This document shows positions 1-11,465 of a DNA stretch of 64,000 bases, in pieces (the first letter of the stretch is position 1; the number at the start of each line of letters is the position of its first letter). The notes below the pieces were generated by a model that was given only the letters and a program-made list of their open reading frames with translations, was not told the origin of the DNA and ran no database searches. The DNA comes from Proteles cristata cristata (taxonomy: Eukaryota > Chordata > Mammalia > Carnivora > Hyaenidae): contig JAESUZ010001294.1 in NCBI GenBank assembly GCA_017311185.1, positions 124,001-188,000 of the forward strand, given 5' to 3'. The translations under genes were made by a program, and so were the position numbers.

Positions 1-530
1 ATAGCCTGGTTCAGATTAATGGCAGTAGGAACTGAGGGAAATGGAAGGATTTAACACTAACTGGGATGTGGAGGTGAAAGCACTTGGTGTAAGGAGCACT
101 CTAGGAAATGTAGGAGAAAAATGAATCTGGGATATCACCAGGATTCTAATTTAGGCAAGTCTTTAACACCTAGTGGTACCATTTTTGATACTAAGCACCC
201 AGAAGAAGGAGTTTGGTGGTGGTGGTGGTGGTGGTGGTGGTGGTGGTAGAGGAGGAGGAGGAGGAGAAGAAGAAGTTGGACAAAGTAAAACCTGAGGAAT
301 ATACACATGAACATGCGTGATAGGCAGTGGAATATGTGCGTCCCAAGCTCAAAAGATAGAGCTGACCTGGACATATAAATCTGAGAATTTCCAAAGTATG
401 ACCAAGGAGAGTGTATAAAGTACAAAGAAACCCAGAAACCCAAAGAGCAATATTTAAGAAGAGGCAGAAAAAGATGATTTTGCCAAGTCAATTAGAGTAG
501 ATGTAGAGTAGTCCTAGGGTGGTGGCCTTA
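1..530. other. Ancient interspersed-repeat-like segment with embedded microsatellite
   Basis: The wording of this stretch (GATGTGGAGGTGAAAG, GGGATATCACCAGGATTC, CCAAGGAGAGTGTATAAAG, GAAGAGGCAG) resembles a widespread old mammalian repeat rather than unique intron, but I cannot name the family. It continues off the left edge. The open frames here are artefacts of the simple repeat. Confidence 0.3.
211..275 (+). repeat. (TGG)n / (AGG)n / (AAG)n microsatellite
   Basis: About eleven TGG units run into four or five AGG units and then AAG units, all on one purine/G-rich strand. This makes it a probable length-polymorphic locus. The antisense frames give poly-His, poly-Thr and poly-Ser tracts that are not genes. 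Confidence 0.95.
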
Positions 531-594
531 GGACTTGGTGCTGGAGTAAAGGGGATTTTACTGAAATGAGTACACTAAGAAAATGAAAGGCAAT

Positions 595-782
595 GCAGTA
601 GTTCTCAAACTTAAGCATACATCAGAACCCTACTAGGAGAGCTTGTTCAGATTGCAGGGACCCATCCCCAGAGTTTCTGATTCAGTAAGTCTAGATCTTG
701 GCCTGAGAATGTGCATTTTTAACAAATTCCTAGGTGATATTGATGCTGCTGTTTGGGGGATTACACTATTGAGAACCACAGG
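595..782 (+). mobile_element. MER5A-type hAT-Charlie MITE
   Basis: Nearly full-length non-autonomous hAT element. It starts with CAGTAGTTCTCAAAC, has the internal CCCCAGAGTTTCTGATTCAG and CCTGAGAATGTGCATTT blocks typical of MER5A, and ends GAGAACCACAG. The terminal inverted repeats (GTTCTCAA / TTGAGAAC) are visible. No perfect 8-bp duplication was found. Confidence 0.9.
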
Positions 783-1472
783 GTTAGGGTATAGAATAAC
801 AGACTATACGCAGAGACACTGAAACCACACTGATGACAGCAAATCTTAGGAGAAAGACAGTAAGTTGTGAATACTATGAATAATCAAGTTGGGTGTGATC
901 AAGAAGTCAAGCAAATAAAAGCAGAAAGGACTACAACATAGATGGGTAACACAAGACCCAAGATCCATGAAGTAGAGAACAATCTGAATATAACATCTGA
1001 AACTAAGAGAGGCAATGACTTCACTTCCTCTCCATGAGGCATCGGCGGGGAGGGGGGAATGCAAGCTTCAACTTGAGAAGGTTATAGGAGAATGTGTCTT
1101 CAAGAAAGAATCCAGTTTCAGGTTCAATTCAAGTTTCAAATGAGATGAAGTCAAATTAAGATAAATTATTTTTTTAATCTATCATATTGGAAATTTAAAA
1201 ATAATACCATGACTGTAAAGGATTCTATTTTTTTCATACTAGGAGAAAAATTATTAAGTGTATTTCAGTTATTATTTAAGGTTAAACACTTAAACACATT
1301 CTCTCATTTAACTAATCTTAAATTCTAAAATATTCATAAGAAAGAAAATGGCATTATATATACCAACTTATACAACTGTATAAGGTGAAAAATAAAAATC
1401 CCTCTTTCTAATCCCCAAACCCCTAGCTGATAGCACTATTAACATGCTCTTATAAGTATTCTTCAAGTTTCC

Positions 1473-1614
1473 CTTTTTTTAAGTTTATTTATTTTGAGAG
1501 AGAGAGAGAGAGAGAGGAAGAGAGAGAGAGCGCGCGCGCGCGTGACCTGTGGGCTCGAACTCACCACCCCATCAAGAGCTGCATGCTATTCCAACTGAGC
1601 CAGCCAGGTGCCTC
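1473..1614 (-). mobile_element. SINEC (old tRNA-Lys type), antisense
   Basis: Antisense carnivore SINE: T-rich tail, expanded (GA)n then (CG)n tract, then GAGCTGCATGCT and CTGAGCCAGCCAGGTGCC. The GA run plus CGCGCGCGCGCG inside it is a separate simple repeat. Confidence 0.85.
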
Positions 1615-1942
1615 CTCAATACAATGTACTTCTAAAACTGTGTATCTTATTATCAGAGTCTTAACAACCTTCTCAGATGAATCTCATAAACTGTCAAGGT
1701 CTTTTATCCTCATCTCCAACAATCTACTACTTTCTAGACACTACAGAATACTTAATAGAGAAGTTCATAAACTATGTTTTAAAATGTTTGTATTCTTTAA
1801 CCACCATTACCCTCAACTCTCTCAATCCAAATTTTTACCCCATTTATATTATTCCTTAAGTCTTCTTAAACTCTTCAGGTGGAATAATTTGCTTCTAACT
1901 GTACTTTATACATGCCTTTATTATATAAAACTTAAACCCTGC

Positions 1943-2174
1943 GGGGCGCCTGGGTGGTTTCGTCGGTTAAGCGTCCGACTTTCGCTTAGGTCATGATCTC
2001 GCGGTTCGTGGGTTCGAGCCCCGCGTCGGGCTCTGTGCTGACTGCCAGCTCAGAGCCTGGAGCCTGTTTCAGATTCTGTGCCTCCCTCTCTCTCTGACCC
2101 TCCCCTGCTCACGCTGTTTCTCTCTCCTAGAAATAAATAAAACATAAAAAAAAATTAAAAAATAAATAAAAAAT
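1943..2174 (+). mobile_element. SINEC (felid, young subtype), full length
   Basis: Full-length sense SINE starting GGGGCGCCTGGGTGG and ending in an A-rich AAATAAATAAAACAT tail. It is flanked by a perfect 16-bp target duplication, AAAACTTAAACCCTGC, at 1927-1942 and 2175-2190. It carries the young-subtype words ACTTTCGCTTAGGTC and GCTGACTGCCAGCTC. Confidence 0.97.
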
Positions 2175-2239
2175 AAAACTTAAACCCTGCATTTTATCAC
2201 TATGAACCTCTTGGGTAAAGGAAATGCATCTTTTAAAAA

Positions 2240-2436
2240 AGAATTTTTTTTAAGTTTATTTTGAGAGAGTGAGCAAGCAAGCAGGGGAGGGGCAGAGAGA
2301 GAGAATCCCAAGAAGGCTCCATGCCCCAACACAGGAGCCTGATGTGAGGCTTGATCTCATGACCACAGGATCATGACTTGAGCCAAAACCAAGAGTCAGA
2401 TGGACGCTAAACCAACTAAGCCACCCAGGTGATCTG
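2240..2436 (-). mobile_element. SINEC, antisense
   Basis: T-rich start, GAGAGAGTGAGCAAGC, GGCTCCATGCCC, then GCTAAACCAACTAAGCCACC. Diverged, older copy. Confidence 0.9.
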
Positions 2437-2439
2437 GGA

Positions 2440-3693
2440 AGGAAATATATCTTAATGCTCTCAGTAAATGTTTGTGGAATAGATCAAAAGATATAGTAAC
2501 CTATACCGATGAAATGTATTGATGAAAAAATACAAGGAGTCAGAAAGTTTCAGGGGACAAGATAAAGACAGCTGGATAGTGGTACTTCAAGATGATACAG
2601 AACTGATTTTTGCCAGCTTAAAATAGTAAGGGAAAAAAATTCAGTGAAAGACACAGTATTAACACAGAGCTGACAACAAGCAACAGTAAATATGTTTCAG
2701 TAAACCAAAGTAGGTTTAGGTTAATAAAGTAGAACCAGCGAGTTTTATAAACTGTGCTGGCTAAGTCAATTTAAGGCTTTATTAGATAGTTTAAGAAATT
2801 TGCTCATTAAAACCATGGCTGCTTTTACTTTTATTACCTTCAAATCCCAGTGTTTAAGCACAGACCTACCTTTCTGTATAGGCAATTATCCAGTACTAAC
2901 TATACAATTTGTTTGCAGACAGTTCAGGCCCTCAATCTGTTTATCTTCCTAAAGTGAAGTCAATTAAGTAGCCTCAGGCTATGAAATAGCACTGACTCAG
3001 GATTTTACCCCAGGTTCCGGATTAAAAACCATGCTTGTTTCTTCAAGTTTATTTCTCCCTTCAAAAGAGAATCTTTCACAAGAAGAGTTAGCCAACAACC
3101 TCCAGATGCAGCGCCTTTAGGAGCAGTGTTCCAAATGAGACCACATTCTCCCCGGGTAGCTCCCAGTAAATGACAGGGCCTAGAAGGGGACCAGGGCTCA
3201 GCCATTTCTGCTTACTAAGTGTTCTTTTATAGGCAATCTATGTGGTGGAGTTCCCCACAGGGCTGCCAGAGACTCTCATAGCTGCCCCATAATCTGAGTC
3301 TCTTTCTACCAAATCCTTCCATCTTCTTTGTTAACATGTGTCATACCTATATTAAAGTGTGTCTACTCCTCTTCCTCTTTAATCGGTACAAATACTATCT
3401 CACAACAAATCTTTTAACTCCATCTTGGCAGAGGACAACTGCCATATCCTATTTTCCAATTCCAAGGTTTACTGAAATCCAGCTATCACATATTGCCTAG
3501 AATTTTGCCATATATTTACAAAAATAGTGTCTGGGCATTTACCCAAGTTAGAAATGAGCTTTTGTACTACAAAGGAATGTGGATCAGAAAGTCTCCAGAC
3601 TAAAAATTTCACCTTGTTTGAGGTTTGAACAAAAATAATTTGGTTTAACCAATAGCCAATATTCAACATGCAATATCTATCAATAATACTTAC
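2440..3693. other. ARIH1 intron 5, no recognised element
   Basis: Unique-looking AT-rich intron. I see no exon with ARIH1 coding sequence and no clear repeat. The two ORFs here (66 aa each, minus strand) lack any recognisable motif or splice context. Confidence 0.6.
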
Positions 3694-3749
3694 ATAACTG
3701 TGTTGTCATCCACTAAGATATCACAACCATGAGCAGGACACGAAATAGT
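3694..3749 (-). CDS. ARIH1: ARIH1 coding exon 5 (end of RING1)
   Basis: A 56-bp exon reading TISCPAHGCDILVDDNTV plus the first two bases of the Met codon, matching human ARIH1 about residues 228-246. The acceptor is TTTTTCAG and the donor is a strong GTAAGT. The Cys-Pro-x-x-x-Cys pair provides the last two zinc ligands, so all eight RING1 ligands are present across exons 3-5. The next exon (RLITDSKVKL..., IBR and beyond) was searched for on the minus strand between 1 and 3693 and not found; it must lie beyond the left edge. Confidence 0.96.
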
Positions 3750-3771
3750 CTGAAAAAGATTGAAATTTAAA

Positions 3772-3835
3772 CTATGTCTTCATTCAACAAATATTTACTG
3801 AATGCTTACCATTGCCAGGCACTTCACTAGGTTGA
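3772..3835 (-). mobile_element. L2/MIR-related 3' motif (ancient)
   Basis: TTCATTCAACAAATATTTAC then TGCCAGGCACTTCACTAGG is the conserved end of an old L2-class LINE/SINE. It is a short diverged fragment inside intron 4. Confidence 0.45.
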
Positions 3836-4240
3836 GAATACCTTAATATTTACAGGATCTTAATTGTTCCCTTTCCATTAAAGGAAATGTATGTGTGTGT
3901 TTATCACCATAAGGTAACTAGAACTGCTGACCTGAATAATTAGTTTTTCAATATAAAACTTGAAAGGCACAAGCAAGAAACCTGACAAAATTGCTCAACA
4001 AGTTTAGCTTGATCGATACACATATTAATGCCGCTGAGAAAACATACCTGCACTGTATCTTTAAATAGACTGCCACATTATAAATAGAAAAAAAAGCCTC
4101 AATTATCTTTTTATCTTAATATAGAAAGAAGTTCCTCATGCAATTCATAATCCAGAGGGCTTTACCTGTTTATATTTGTGCAAAGGTCAAAACACTGTAG
4201 AAAACTCAACAAAAAATGAAAATCAAATTGACATCTTTAC

Positions 4241-4333
4241 CTGTCCCATGCCTTCCTCCATTATTTTGGTAGTTAAATATTCGCTCCAGCACTGCATACA
4301 AAACTTATGTCCACATTCAAGGCCAGTGAAGTA
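4241..4333 (-). CDS. ARIH1: ARIH1 coding exon 4 (RING1 core)
   Basis: A 93-bp, 31-codon exon in phase 0-0 reading [20 protein letters not shown] then [11 protein letters not shown]. This matches human ARIH1 about residues 197-227. The acceptor is TTGTTGCAG and the donor is CAG|GTAAAG. It supplies the CxHxxCxxC zinc ligands of RING1 (Cys-Gly-His, then FC and QC). RING1 recruits the ubiquitin-charged E2; ARIH1 then passes ubiquitin through a catalytic cysteine in RING2, which is encoded outside this window. No damage is visible. It is separated from exon 5 by a short 491-bp intron that contains no recognisable repeat. Confidence 0.97.
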
Positions 4334-4639
4334 CTGCAACAAAAATAATACGTGGACTTTTAAAATATATTACCAGAAAAATCACTACACATAGTGACTC
4401 AATAAGGCTCTCTTAGGTCACATTTCTCATAGTGACTAAAATGTCCCATTTGACAAGACTAGATAGATGGGCTCCTAAAATAAACTTCTTGGTGGTAAAA
4501 TCTAGCATGCAAATACATTTAAAACAAAATATCTTACTAATGACAAATGCATCTACAGTCAATAATTGTAATTTTTAGGAAAGGCAGACAAGTTTGTACT
4601 AAATGTAAGAATATATCATGTACCAAATCAACAAGCATA

Positions 4640-5405
4640 TGAAAACATGCTCAAAATCCTCAGCCATCAGAGAACTGTAAATCAAAACCACAATGAGACA
4701 CTACTTCGTATCCACTAAAACAGCTGTATTCAAAAAGACAGACAATAACAAGTGTTGGCAAGGAAGCGGAGAAATCAGAACTTCCATACACTGCCGGTGG
4801 GAATGTAAAATGGTGCAGGAACTTTGGAAAACACTGGGGCAGTTTCTCAAATAAGTAAACACAGAGTTACTCAAGAACCAGGAACTCCACCCCTAGGCAG
4901 ATAGCCAGAAGAAATGAAAACATAGTTCCACACAAAACTTGTATACAAATATTCATAGCAGCATTTTCCACAATAGCCCCAAAGTGGACACAACCCTAAT
5001 GTCCATCAACTGCCAAATGGATACACAAAATGTGGAATATCCATTTGAAAGAATATTATCCAGGCATAAAAAGACTGAATATTGATATATGCTATAATGC
5101 AGAGGAACCTTGAAAATATTATGCTAAATGAAAGAATCTAGCCACAAAAGACCACACATTGTTCGCTTTGCATGTATACAAAAGGTCCAAAACAGGCAAA
5201 TTCATAGAAAGAGTACATTAGTGGTTGCCAAGGGTTGGGTGCCGGGTGGAGATGGAAGGAAGTGGCTAGAAAAGGATACGAGGTTTCTTTCTAGGGTGAT
5301 GAAAATATTCTAAAGTTTCCTGTGATAGTGAGTGTACAACTCTGCGACTATACTAAAAAGTACTTTAAATACGTGAACTGTATCATATCTGAATTATATC
5401 AAAAT
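4640..5405 (+). mobile_element. L1 3' end, ancient (L1M type), sense
   Basis: About 770 bp colinear with the LINE-1 ORF2 C terminus and 3' UTR: AATCAAAACCACAATGAGAC, ACTGCCGGTGGGAATGTAAA, CAATAGCCCCAAAGTGG, GTCCATCAACTGCCAAATGG, then GTGGTTGCCAAGGGTTGGG and a 3' UTR ending in A-rich sequence. Many substitutions and stops; inactive. Confidence 0.92.
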
Positions 5406-5689
5406 GGTTATTTAAAAATGTCACACAAATACAGGACTTCATAAGTTGCATGGATTGTAGCTTACCAAGATCATCAAAATCTTATGGAAATCATAAAGAT
5501 TTATTCAGATAGCTAAGAATAATAGTAACATTTTGGTCTAATCTTACATTACTTATATGATTTGAAATACTATTAATTTGAAGGATTATAAGAAGTATAT
5601 TATATTCTATAATGGGATATTAAACAAGTACTTCAGTATTGTACAAAGACAAGTGGTTACCAGTTTCAACTAAGAATATATGAATATTT

Positions 5690-6084
5690 ACTCTATATTA
5701 TTTTTAAGTGAATAGATAATACAGGCTCATGGCTAAAAACAATTCTTAAACAATATGAATTTATGTTGAAAATAAGTCTCCTATATCCCTATCCTTTTCC
5801 TCTACTTCTCTACCTAAAAGTAATCACTATCACCATTATCTCATATATTCTTCCAGAGATGTTCTAATGCACACAGGTATATACACACACAGTAAGACCA
5901 TGGTACACTCTTCTATATTTTGGTTTATTATTATTGAATAAATTTCTTATGTGATTCTACATTAGTACACGTGGGTCCACCTCTTTTGACATTCTGTATG
6001 AAGGTACCGTAATTTGAACAGTCCACCATTAAAGGACATTTAGACCCTTTTTCTTTTTTGCCACTATGCAATTGCATTCGTTAC

Positions 6085-6120
<36 letters not shown>

Positions 6121-7080
6121 CATTGTGATCATGCGAATGCACCTTAGGACAAATTTGTACAAGTGACATTATAAAAGGTACACATTTACACTTAAACAGA
6201 TGATTGCCACGCTTCATTCAAAGAGATTATAGCAATTTACAGTGCTCAAGAGAACCTGGTTTTCCAATACCCATGTCAACACAGTACCAAAGTCTTGATC
6301 TCTGTCAATCTGACAGGTGAAAATAGAGTATCTTCATCAGTTTTGATTTTAATTTATCTTATTATAAGTGAAGTTTAAACATTAGAAAAAATATTTAAGG
6401 CTCTATATTTCTTATTCTGTGCACCCTCTTCATCTATTTTGCCCATTTTTTCACTGAGTTTTTTTTCCCATTTAATGATTTAGTGGGGATTTTCATCTAG
6501 TTAGTGGAAAATATTTTTCAGTTTCAAATTTGAACACTTCAATTTTGTTGCCATGCAGAAGCTCTCTACTTATATGTAGCAAAGTGCATTAGTTTTAAAT
6601 TTTCTGGATTGTAAATCAACTGACTTTAATATAAAGAGTTTGGAAGAAATTTAAGTTTCTACTTCAGAAAGCAATCAAGCTGTTCCCATGCCATTTACCG
6701 AAACCACCTTATTTGAAATGCCCCCTTCTATGATACACCAAATTCTCCTCACACATATCTGACTCTATCTTGTTCCACTGCGCTACTACTCTTGTATCAG
6801 GTAGGCTAGTTCCTCTCTGTCCCCACCAATCTAGTCCTTCCCCCCTCCCAATATTTTACTATTATTCTATCTTGCCAAATACTCAAGTGATCTTAGTATT
6901 TCCAGTTTTCTTCATATAGATCGTTCACATTTCTTGCCAAGTTTAGTTCTAGCTCTTTTATTATTCTGGTGGCTCACATAAGGGGTATTTTGAATTCCAT
7001 TCCATTTTCTAATTATCTGGTATGTGAAAAATGTTCATGAAATTTCTGATGTTGCTTACGACATTAGATACAAATAGGAT
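5690..7080 (-). mobile_element. L1M (L1MB/MC-like) antisense fragment
   Basis: A long antisense ancient L1. The 3' UTR-like start (AATCACTATCACCATTATCT, TTCCAGAGATGTTCTAATGC) runs through GGACATTT...ACAAATTTGTACA and TTGTTGCCATGCAGAAGC to ORF2 sequence (CCTTATTTGAAATGCCCCC, TTGTTCCACTG). Heavily decayed. It contains the CA microsatellite at 6082-6120. Confidence 0.85.
6082..6120 (+). repeat. (CA)n microsatellite
   Basis: ACACATACACATA followed by an uninterrupted run of about fourteen CA dinucleotides inside the antisense L1M. Likely length-variable. Confidence 0.95.
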
Positions 7081-7084
7081 ACAA

Positions 7085-8220
7085 AATTCTATACTACAGC
7101 ATATCAACTATATAAAGGATGCCTAAGCAGACATGGGGGAAAAAAATCTATCAGTGTCCTAAAAGGCATAGGAAATATTTACCCAGTTTAAAATACAGCG
7201 CTATTCTTACTGACAATGATTCTAATTCATTCACAGAACAAGTGAAGATAAATATTTTGGAAATCAGTAATTTGTACACATTAAAAAAAAGATCTGGAAA
7301 GAAACAAAAGAATCTACTCTCATTACTCCCCAATGTTAAAGGAGACCTGGCACTAATTTGTTGCCAGATCACTAATAGAGAGCATATAATTTTCAAGGCT
7401 ACAATGAGAAGGAGCATTCTATAAAGGATAAATATAGCAGAGTCAATGATCAACAATTCTAAAATGCTTTATTCATAACTTAAAAACACATATGCATCCT
7501 CATGTGCTTTATTCCTTTTTCAAATAAAGAATCCTTGAGACTGAGAGATTAAAGGTCACAATGGTTACTAAATGATCACTGCAAGTAACATCTCTACCTT
7601 TGAAACTTCTGACCAGGGACCATTATAAGATAAAAAGAAAACTTTTTATTCTTTAAAGGCTTCTTTTCAATAAATTTTTAATTAGACAATACTAAACAAG
7701 ATAAATTAGAAAATAAATTACACACTCATGTCTAAAGGTAAAGCAAAAACTAACCTGTGGTATAAACGCATTTACTGTGCTCAAGAGCAGTGTCATTATT
7801 ACGGATATATCAGAGTATCACCATTCTGTTGCATATCTCTTTCCCTCCTCCTCCTTTCACAGATCTGTTCTTTTACTATCTCACGCTTACCTGCTTGGGT
7901 CCTTCAATCTTTCCCTGACTCAAGGGATCTATCAACAAGCTTATCCCTGTTTATATCATAAATAAATCTGATCTAAAATACACTAAAAATATATGAAATA
8001 TTACATAAAACAAATTAATCGTCCCTTAAAAAAAGAACTGAATGTATAAACACTCTTATAGGGTTCACTTATCCCTGCCATTTTATACACATAGCAACTA
8101 ATGTCAAACAGCAGTAAGAACACTAAGAATTAGCTTTCCTCCATCAGAAGTTGGACACATAATTTCCAAAGTTACTTAATTTACTTAATAAAGCCATTTT
8201 GTTTATAAAAACTGAATAAT
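7085..8220. other. Intron 3 sequence, nothing recognised
   Basis: AT-rich unique-looking sequence. The overlapping 101-aa ORFs on opposite strands (7119-7456) have no motif, no splice context and no recognisable family, and are judged chance ORFs. Confidence 0.55.
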
Positions 8221-8221
8221 C

Positions 8222-8300
8222 AGGGCATCAGTTCCCTCATCTATAAAATGGAATGAGTTAAAAAGGAATATAGGGTTGGACTTAGATCAGGTGTTTTCAG
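8222..8300 (+). mobile_element. MIR fragment
   Basis: GTTCCCTCATCTATAAAATG then GGACTTAGATCAGGTG matches the core and 3' part of MIR. Confidence 0.65.
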
Positions 8301-8995
8301 TGTTTCCAGCAGAAAGATTCAGAGTGAGGGGGTGAGGGATAAGAGGGTGGACTATCCTTATAATCTCCAAAGTTGCTTTTATTTAACATATATATTATGT
8401 TAGACTTAGAATATACAAATTATTTACTTCATAAAAATGAGATGGTATAGCCCAAACTATACTTCCTAGTAAGGTTGGGGGGAGTAGTAAAGACAGATCT
8501 TAACACTTTAATTCAAAGCAACATTATTATAAAGTGAGTAACTGTTGCCAGGATTAAGAAACCCCTGAATTGGCCACAACACAAGGGATTGGGGGTGGGG
8601 GAATTTATGAACTTTAAAAATGCCCAGAAGTCTCCAGAAACTGTTTTTAAAGGAGACATCACCCATGACACTTAACTCCAAAGTGCTATAAACTAAGCTA
8701 CCAAAGCAATTATTTACAAAACTTGCTTGCATGTGGCACTATAAAGCTAAAATTGCTTTCGGGAAGGATAAAGGTCTTGAAGATATACACTAAATAAAAG
8801 GCAAGTATCAGTGTTTGAAGAGAGCAGTGGAAATCGAAACATGGGAGCTGTACAACAGATATTAAAGTTATCTTTCTGTATTAGTCTAAAACCTATGAGA
8901 AAAGAAGTCCTAGTTTTATTACACTGTATTTTTCTTAATGCTTGGCACAGTTTCCATAACAATCTTTAATTTACTTTCCAACCCATGTTGCGGTT
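8301..8995. other. Intron 3 sequence, nothing recognised
   Basis: No confident repeat or exon. It includes a G-rich GGGATTGGGGGTGGGGG stretch near 8586 and otherwise AT-rich sequence. Confidence 0.5.
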
Positions 8996-9565
8996 TGCAT
9001 TTTGTCCTCTCACTTTCATAGCCAAACTTCCTTTAAAGAGCAATTTGTTCATCTTTATTGCCTCTTCTTCCTTTCCCACCTTCAAGTCAAGGACTCTTAA
9101 GGTCATGCAGTATGGTTTCCCATCTTACCACACTACTTAAATTAACTTTCCAATATCATCCGTAAACTTCATGTTGTTAATTCTAAAGTTAAGTCTTCAA
9201 TTTTTTTCTCTGAAGTTTTTAGCACTGTTTACCATTCTTAGAAGTGCGTTCTCTTCCTTTGGCTTCTGTATTGCTACATTTTGCTGGTTCACCTAACTAC
9301 CACACTTTCAGAGGTTATCTCAGAAGTCAATTTCGGTGGGAAATTCTCCCTTATCTAAAACTGGGTTAGGTGTCTCTCTCCAACACGTTCCCACAGTATC
9401 ATGCCCTACCAAAGTGCTTACCATTCTTTCTGAATATGTCATTTTACTTATCTACCCAGCTAACCCGTAGGAAAGTATGTGAGGCAGGCATTATGCCTTG
9501 ATTCTCCATTGTGTTTCTAATACTTAGAATAGTGCCTGGTGTGTTGAAAAAATGAAATGAATAGT
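8996..9565 (+). mobile_element. Ancient L2/CR1-class LINE fragment
   Basis: Diverged sense LINE. The 3' part reads GGCAGGCATTATGCCTTGAT...AGAATAGTGCCTGG, the conserved L2 3' end. The upstream part (TTTAGCACTGTTTACCATTC, CTTCCTTTGGCTTC) looks like eroded coding sequence of the same class. Confidence 0.65.
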
Positions 9566-11056
9566 AGGCCTGTTAGTTACAAGTACAAGCAAAATTTACA
9601 ATGAAAATCTCCAGTCATGATTTTCAATTTGTTAAGACAGATAATACCAAGGGCACTGAGAAAGTTATAGGGGATATTTGTAAGTAGCTAGTTTCAGTAC
9701 TAAAATTACATTTAAGATTTAAACTACGGAAGAGCTAGTTATAACAGAGCAGGAAGAAAAATGCCAGGGAATAAGAGAACCTTGTATTATCTGGGACAAA
9801 TTCTTTGGGTGTCCGTTATTAATTCACAGAAACTTTTATGAACTATACAAATGTCAACTGGCAAAGAGAATCTGTTAAAGTGGTCAAAACATGAATTTAA
9901 TGTATCTTTAGTAGTAATGTTGACTGTTTTTTTTAAATACTCAAATTAAGATTGTGATTTAAAGGAGAGGGAAATGATACAATCCTCAGAATAGTAATGA
10001 GATGAAAAAATAACTTATCAAACTCATTTGAAAGATAAAAGAATTCCAACCCAGTGAGATTCAATAACTTACTATATAAAGCCAAATAGTTAGCATTAGA
10101 GCTATGAAGTAACATGAAAATTTGGAAATTCAACTCCTTACCTACGAAATTATTTCCATTCATTGACTGTTCTATTTCTCTAAGAGTACTTAATTAACTT
10201 TCTTTTAAAACCTCTTTTCTAAGTACTTGTACATGTGAACAAATTAGTTCCCTTCAAATAGGATTCTACAGAGATACATACAAACCTCAAAGAAAAACAA
10301 TGAAGAACCTTCAATATGTTAAAATATATAATACTGGTGACAAAGACTTTTTATATAGTAATTATTAGAAAGAGTTGCTTAACTATTAAAGCAAAGAATA
10401 TGAATAAGATAAGTTATTTTTATATAATTAAATTATTTCTTAGATACCTTGAAACATCTTAGAGGTGAATTCCAAGAGACTAAATACATTTATGCCACAA
10501 AAGTAAGGACTTCATAGAAAGATTATGTTTAAGCCTAAAAATCTTAACTAGACATGCCAAAGTAAATCAGCTAAATTCAACAGGTTTTAAGAGGTATACT
10601 TTTACTGAAGAGAAACCTCAGTTAACTGGTCCTAGTGTCTGTTCCAACTCTCTTACCACTTGCTATATTGAAGACTCTCCGTTAGAATGGACCTGTATAA
10701 GTGAAAATCTTTGTTATGAAAAATCCTGAAAGCTCTGTAGTAAAATACTACTAGAGATATAAATGTTTTGTATATTTATTTTAAAATGTTAGTTTTAAAT
10801 GTGTTTTATTTTGGATGAAACAATAGTCTACTCACTGCTCACCTATTAAACTGCTCTCTCATGACAGTAAAATGAACTCAGAATAGATTTAGGTGTGTAA
10901 TAACAACCTGGACAAGTTACTGCTTTAAAAGGCAAACAGGGGAGGAGGGGGAAAGAACAAACTCTATTCTTTCTCTTCCTTTCCTTTATCCTTAATATTC
11001 TGATAGGTTACTGTTTTACTACAATACAATCCCAAATTCCCATATCTTCCTTTGTT
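9566..11056. other. Intron 3 sequence, nothing recognised
   Basis: About 1.5 kb of AT-rich unique-looking intron without SINE, LINE or exon signals that I can support. Confidence 0.5.
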
Positions 11057-11072
11057 TAAATAATGAAAGTTG

Positions 11073-11250
11073 GGGCACCTGGGTGGCTCAGTCGGTTAAG
11101 TGTCCGACTTCGGCTCAGGTCATGATCTCACGGTTTGTGGGTTCGAGCCCCGTATCGGGCTCTGTGCTGACAGCTAGCTCAGTGCCTGGAGTCTGCTTCA
11201 GATTCTGTGTCTCCCTCTCTCTCAGAAATAAGTAAAAACATTAAAATATA
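11073..11250 (+). mobile_element. SINEC, sense, with target duplication
   Basis: GGGGCACCTGGGTGGCTCAG head, CGTATCGGGCTCTGTGCTGA, short CT tract and A-rich tail. It is flanked by a perfect 16-bp duplication TAAATAATGAAAGTTG (11057-11072, 11251-11266). It lies only 54 bp from the 3' edge of ARIH1 exon 3, just past its donor on the gene strand. Confidence 0.97.
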
Positions 11251-11320
11251 TAAATAATGAAAGTTGATTTACCCTCTGAAACTGAGAGTCAGTGCTAGCC
11301 TTAAACTACCAGATACTCAC

Positions 11321-11465
11321 CGAGTTAGGGTAGTTCAAGTAGCAGATCTGACAAGGCATATCCTGTGCTGATGACCTTGTATTCATCTGGCGTGTTCGAG
11401 ACTTTTTACTTGGATTAATTACATGACACTCAGCAAAGAGCTTCTCCAGGTTTCCATCAAAGTAC
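11321..11465 (-). CDS. ARIH1: ARIH1 coding exon 3 (linker and first RING1 cysteines)
   Basis: A 145-bp exon. The first base completes the Arg codon left open by exon 2, then 48 codons follow, from [13 protein letters not shown] through [11 protein letters not shown] to [13 protein letters not shown]. It matches human ARIH1 about residues 149-196. The acceptor is AATGCAG and the donor is TCG|GTGAGT, ending in phase 0. The Cys-x-x-Cys of MPCQIC is the first zinc-ligand pair of RING1. The Ile between the two cysteines is the known contact for the E2 enzyme UBE2L3 (UbcH7), so the E2-binding face is conserved. Flanking introns are 25,614 bp (upstream) and 6,987 bp (downstream). Confidence 0.97.

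Noticed and set aside
135..491. 118-aa minus ORF with poly-His tract
   Set aside because: The His/Leu runs are a translation of the TGG/AGG microsatellite; no splice or start context.
1583..1996. 137-aa plus ORF, the longest in the window
   Set aside because: It starts in an antisense SINE, crosses AT-rich intron and ends in another SINE; no domain seen.
2800..3250. Possible next ARIH1 exon (exon 6, RLITDSKVKL region)
   Set aside because: No minus-strand match to the expected peptide; the ORF at 3005-3205 is unrelated.
7119..7456. Overlapping 101-aa ORFs on both strands
   Set aside because: No motif, no splice sites and mirrored on the opposite strand; typical chance ORFs in AT-rich intron.
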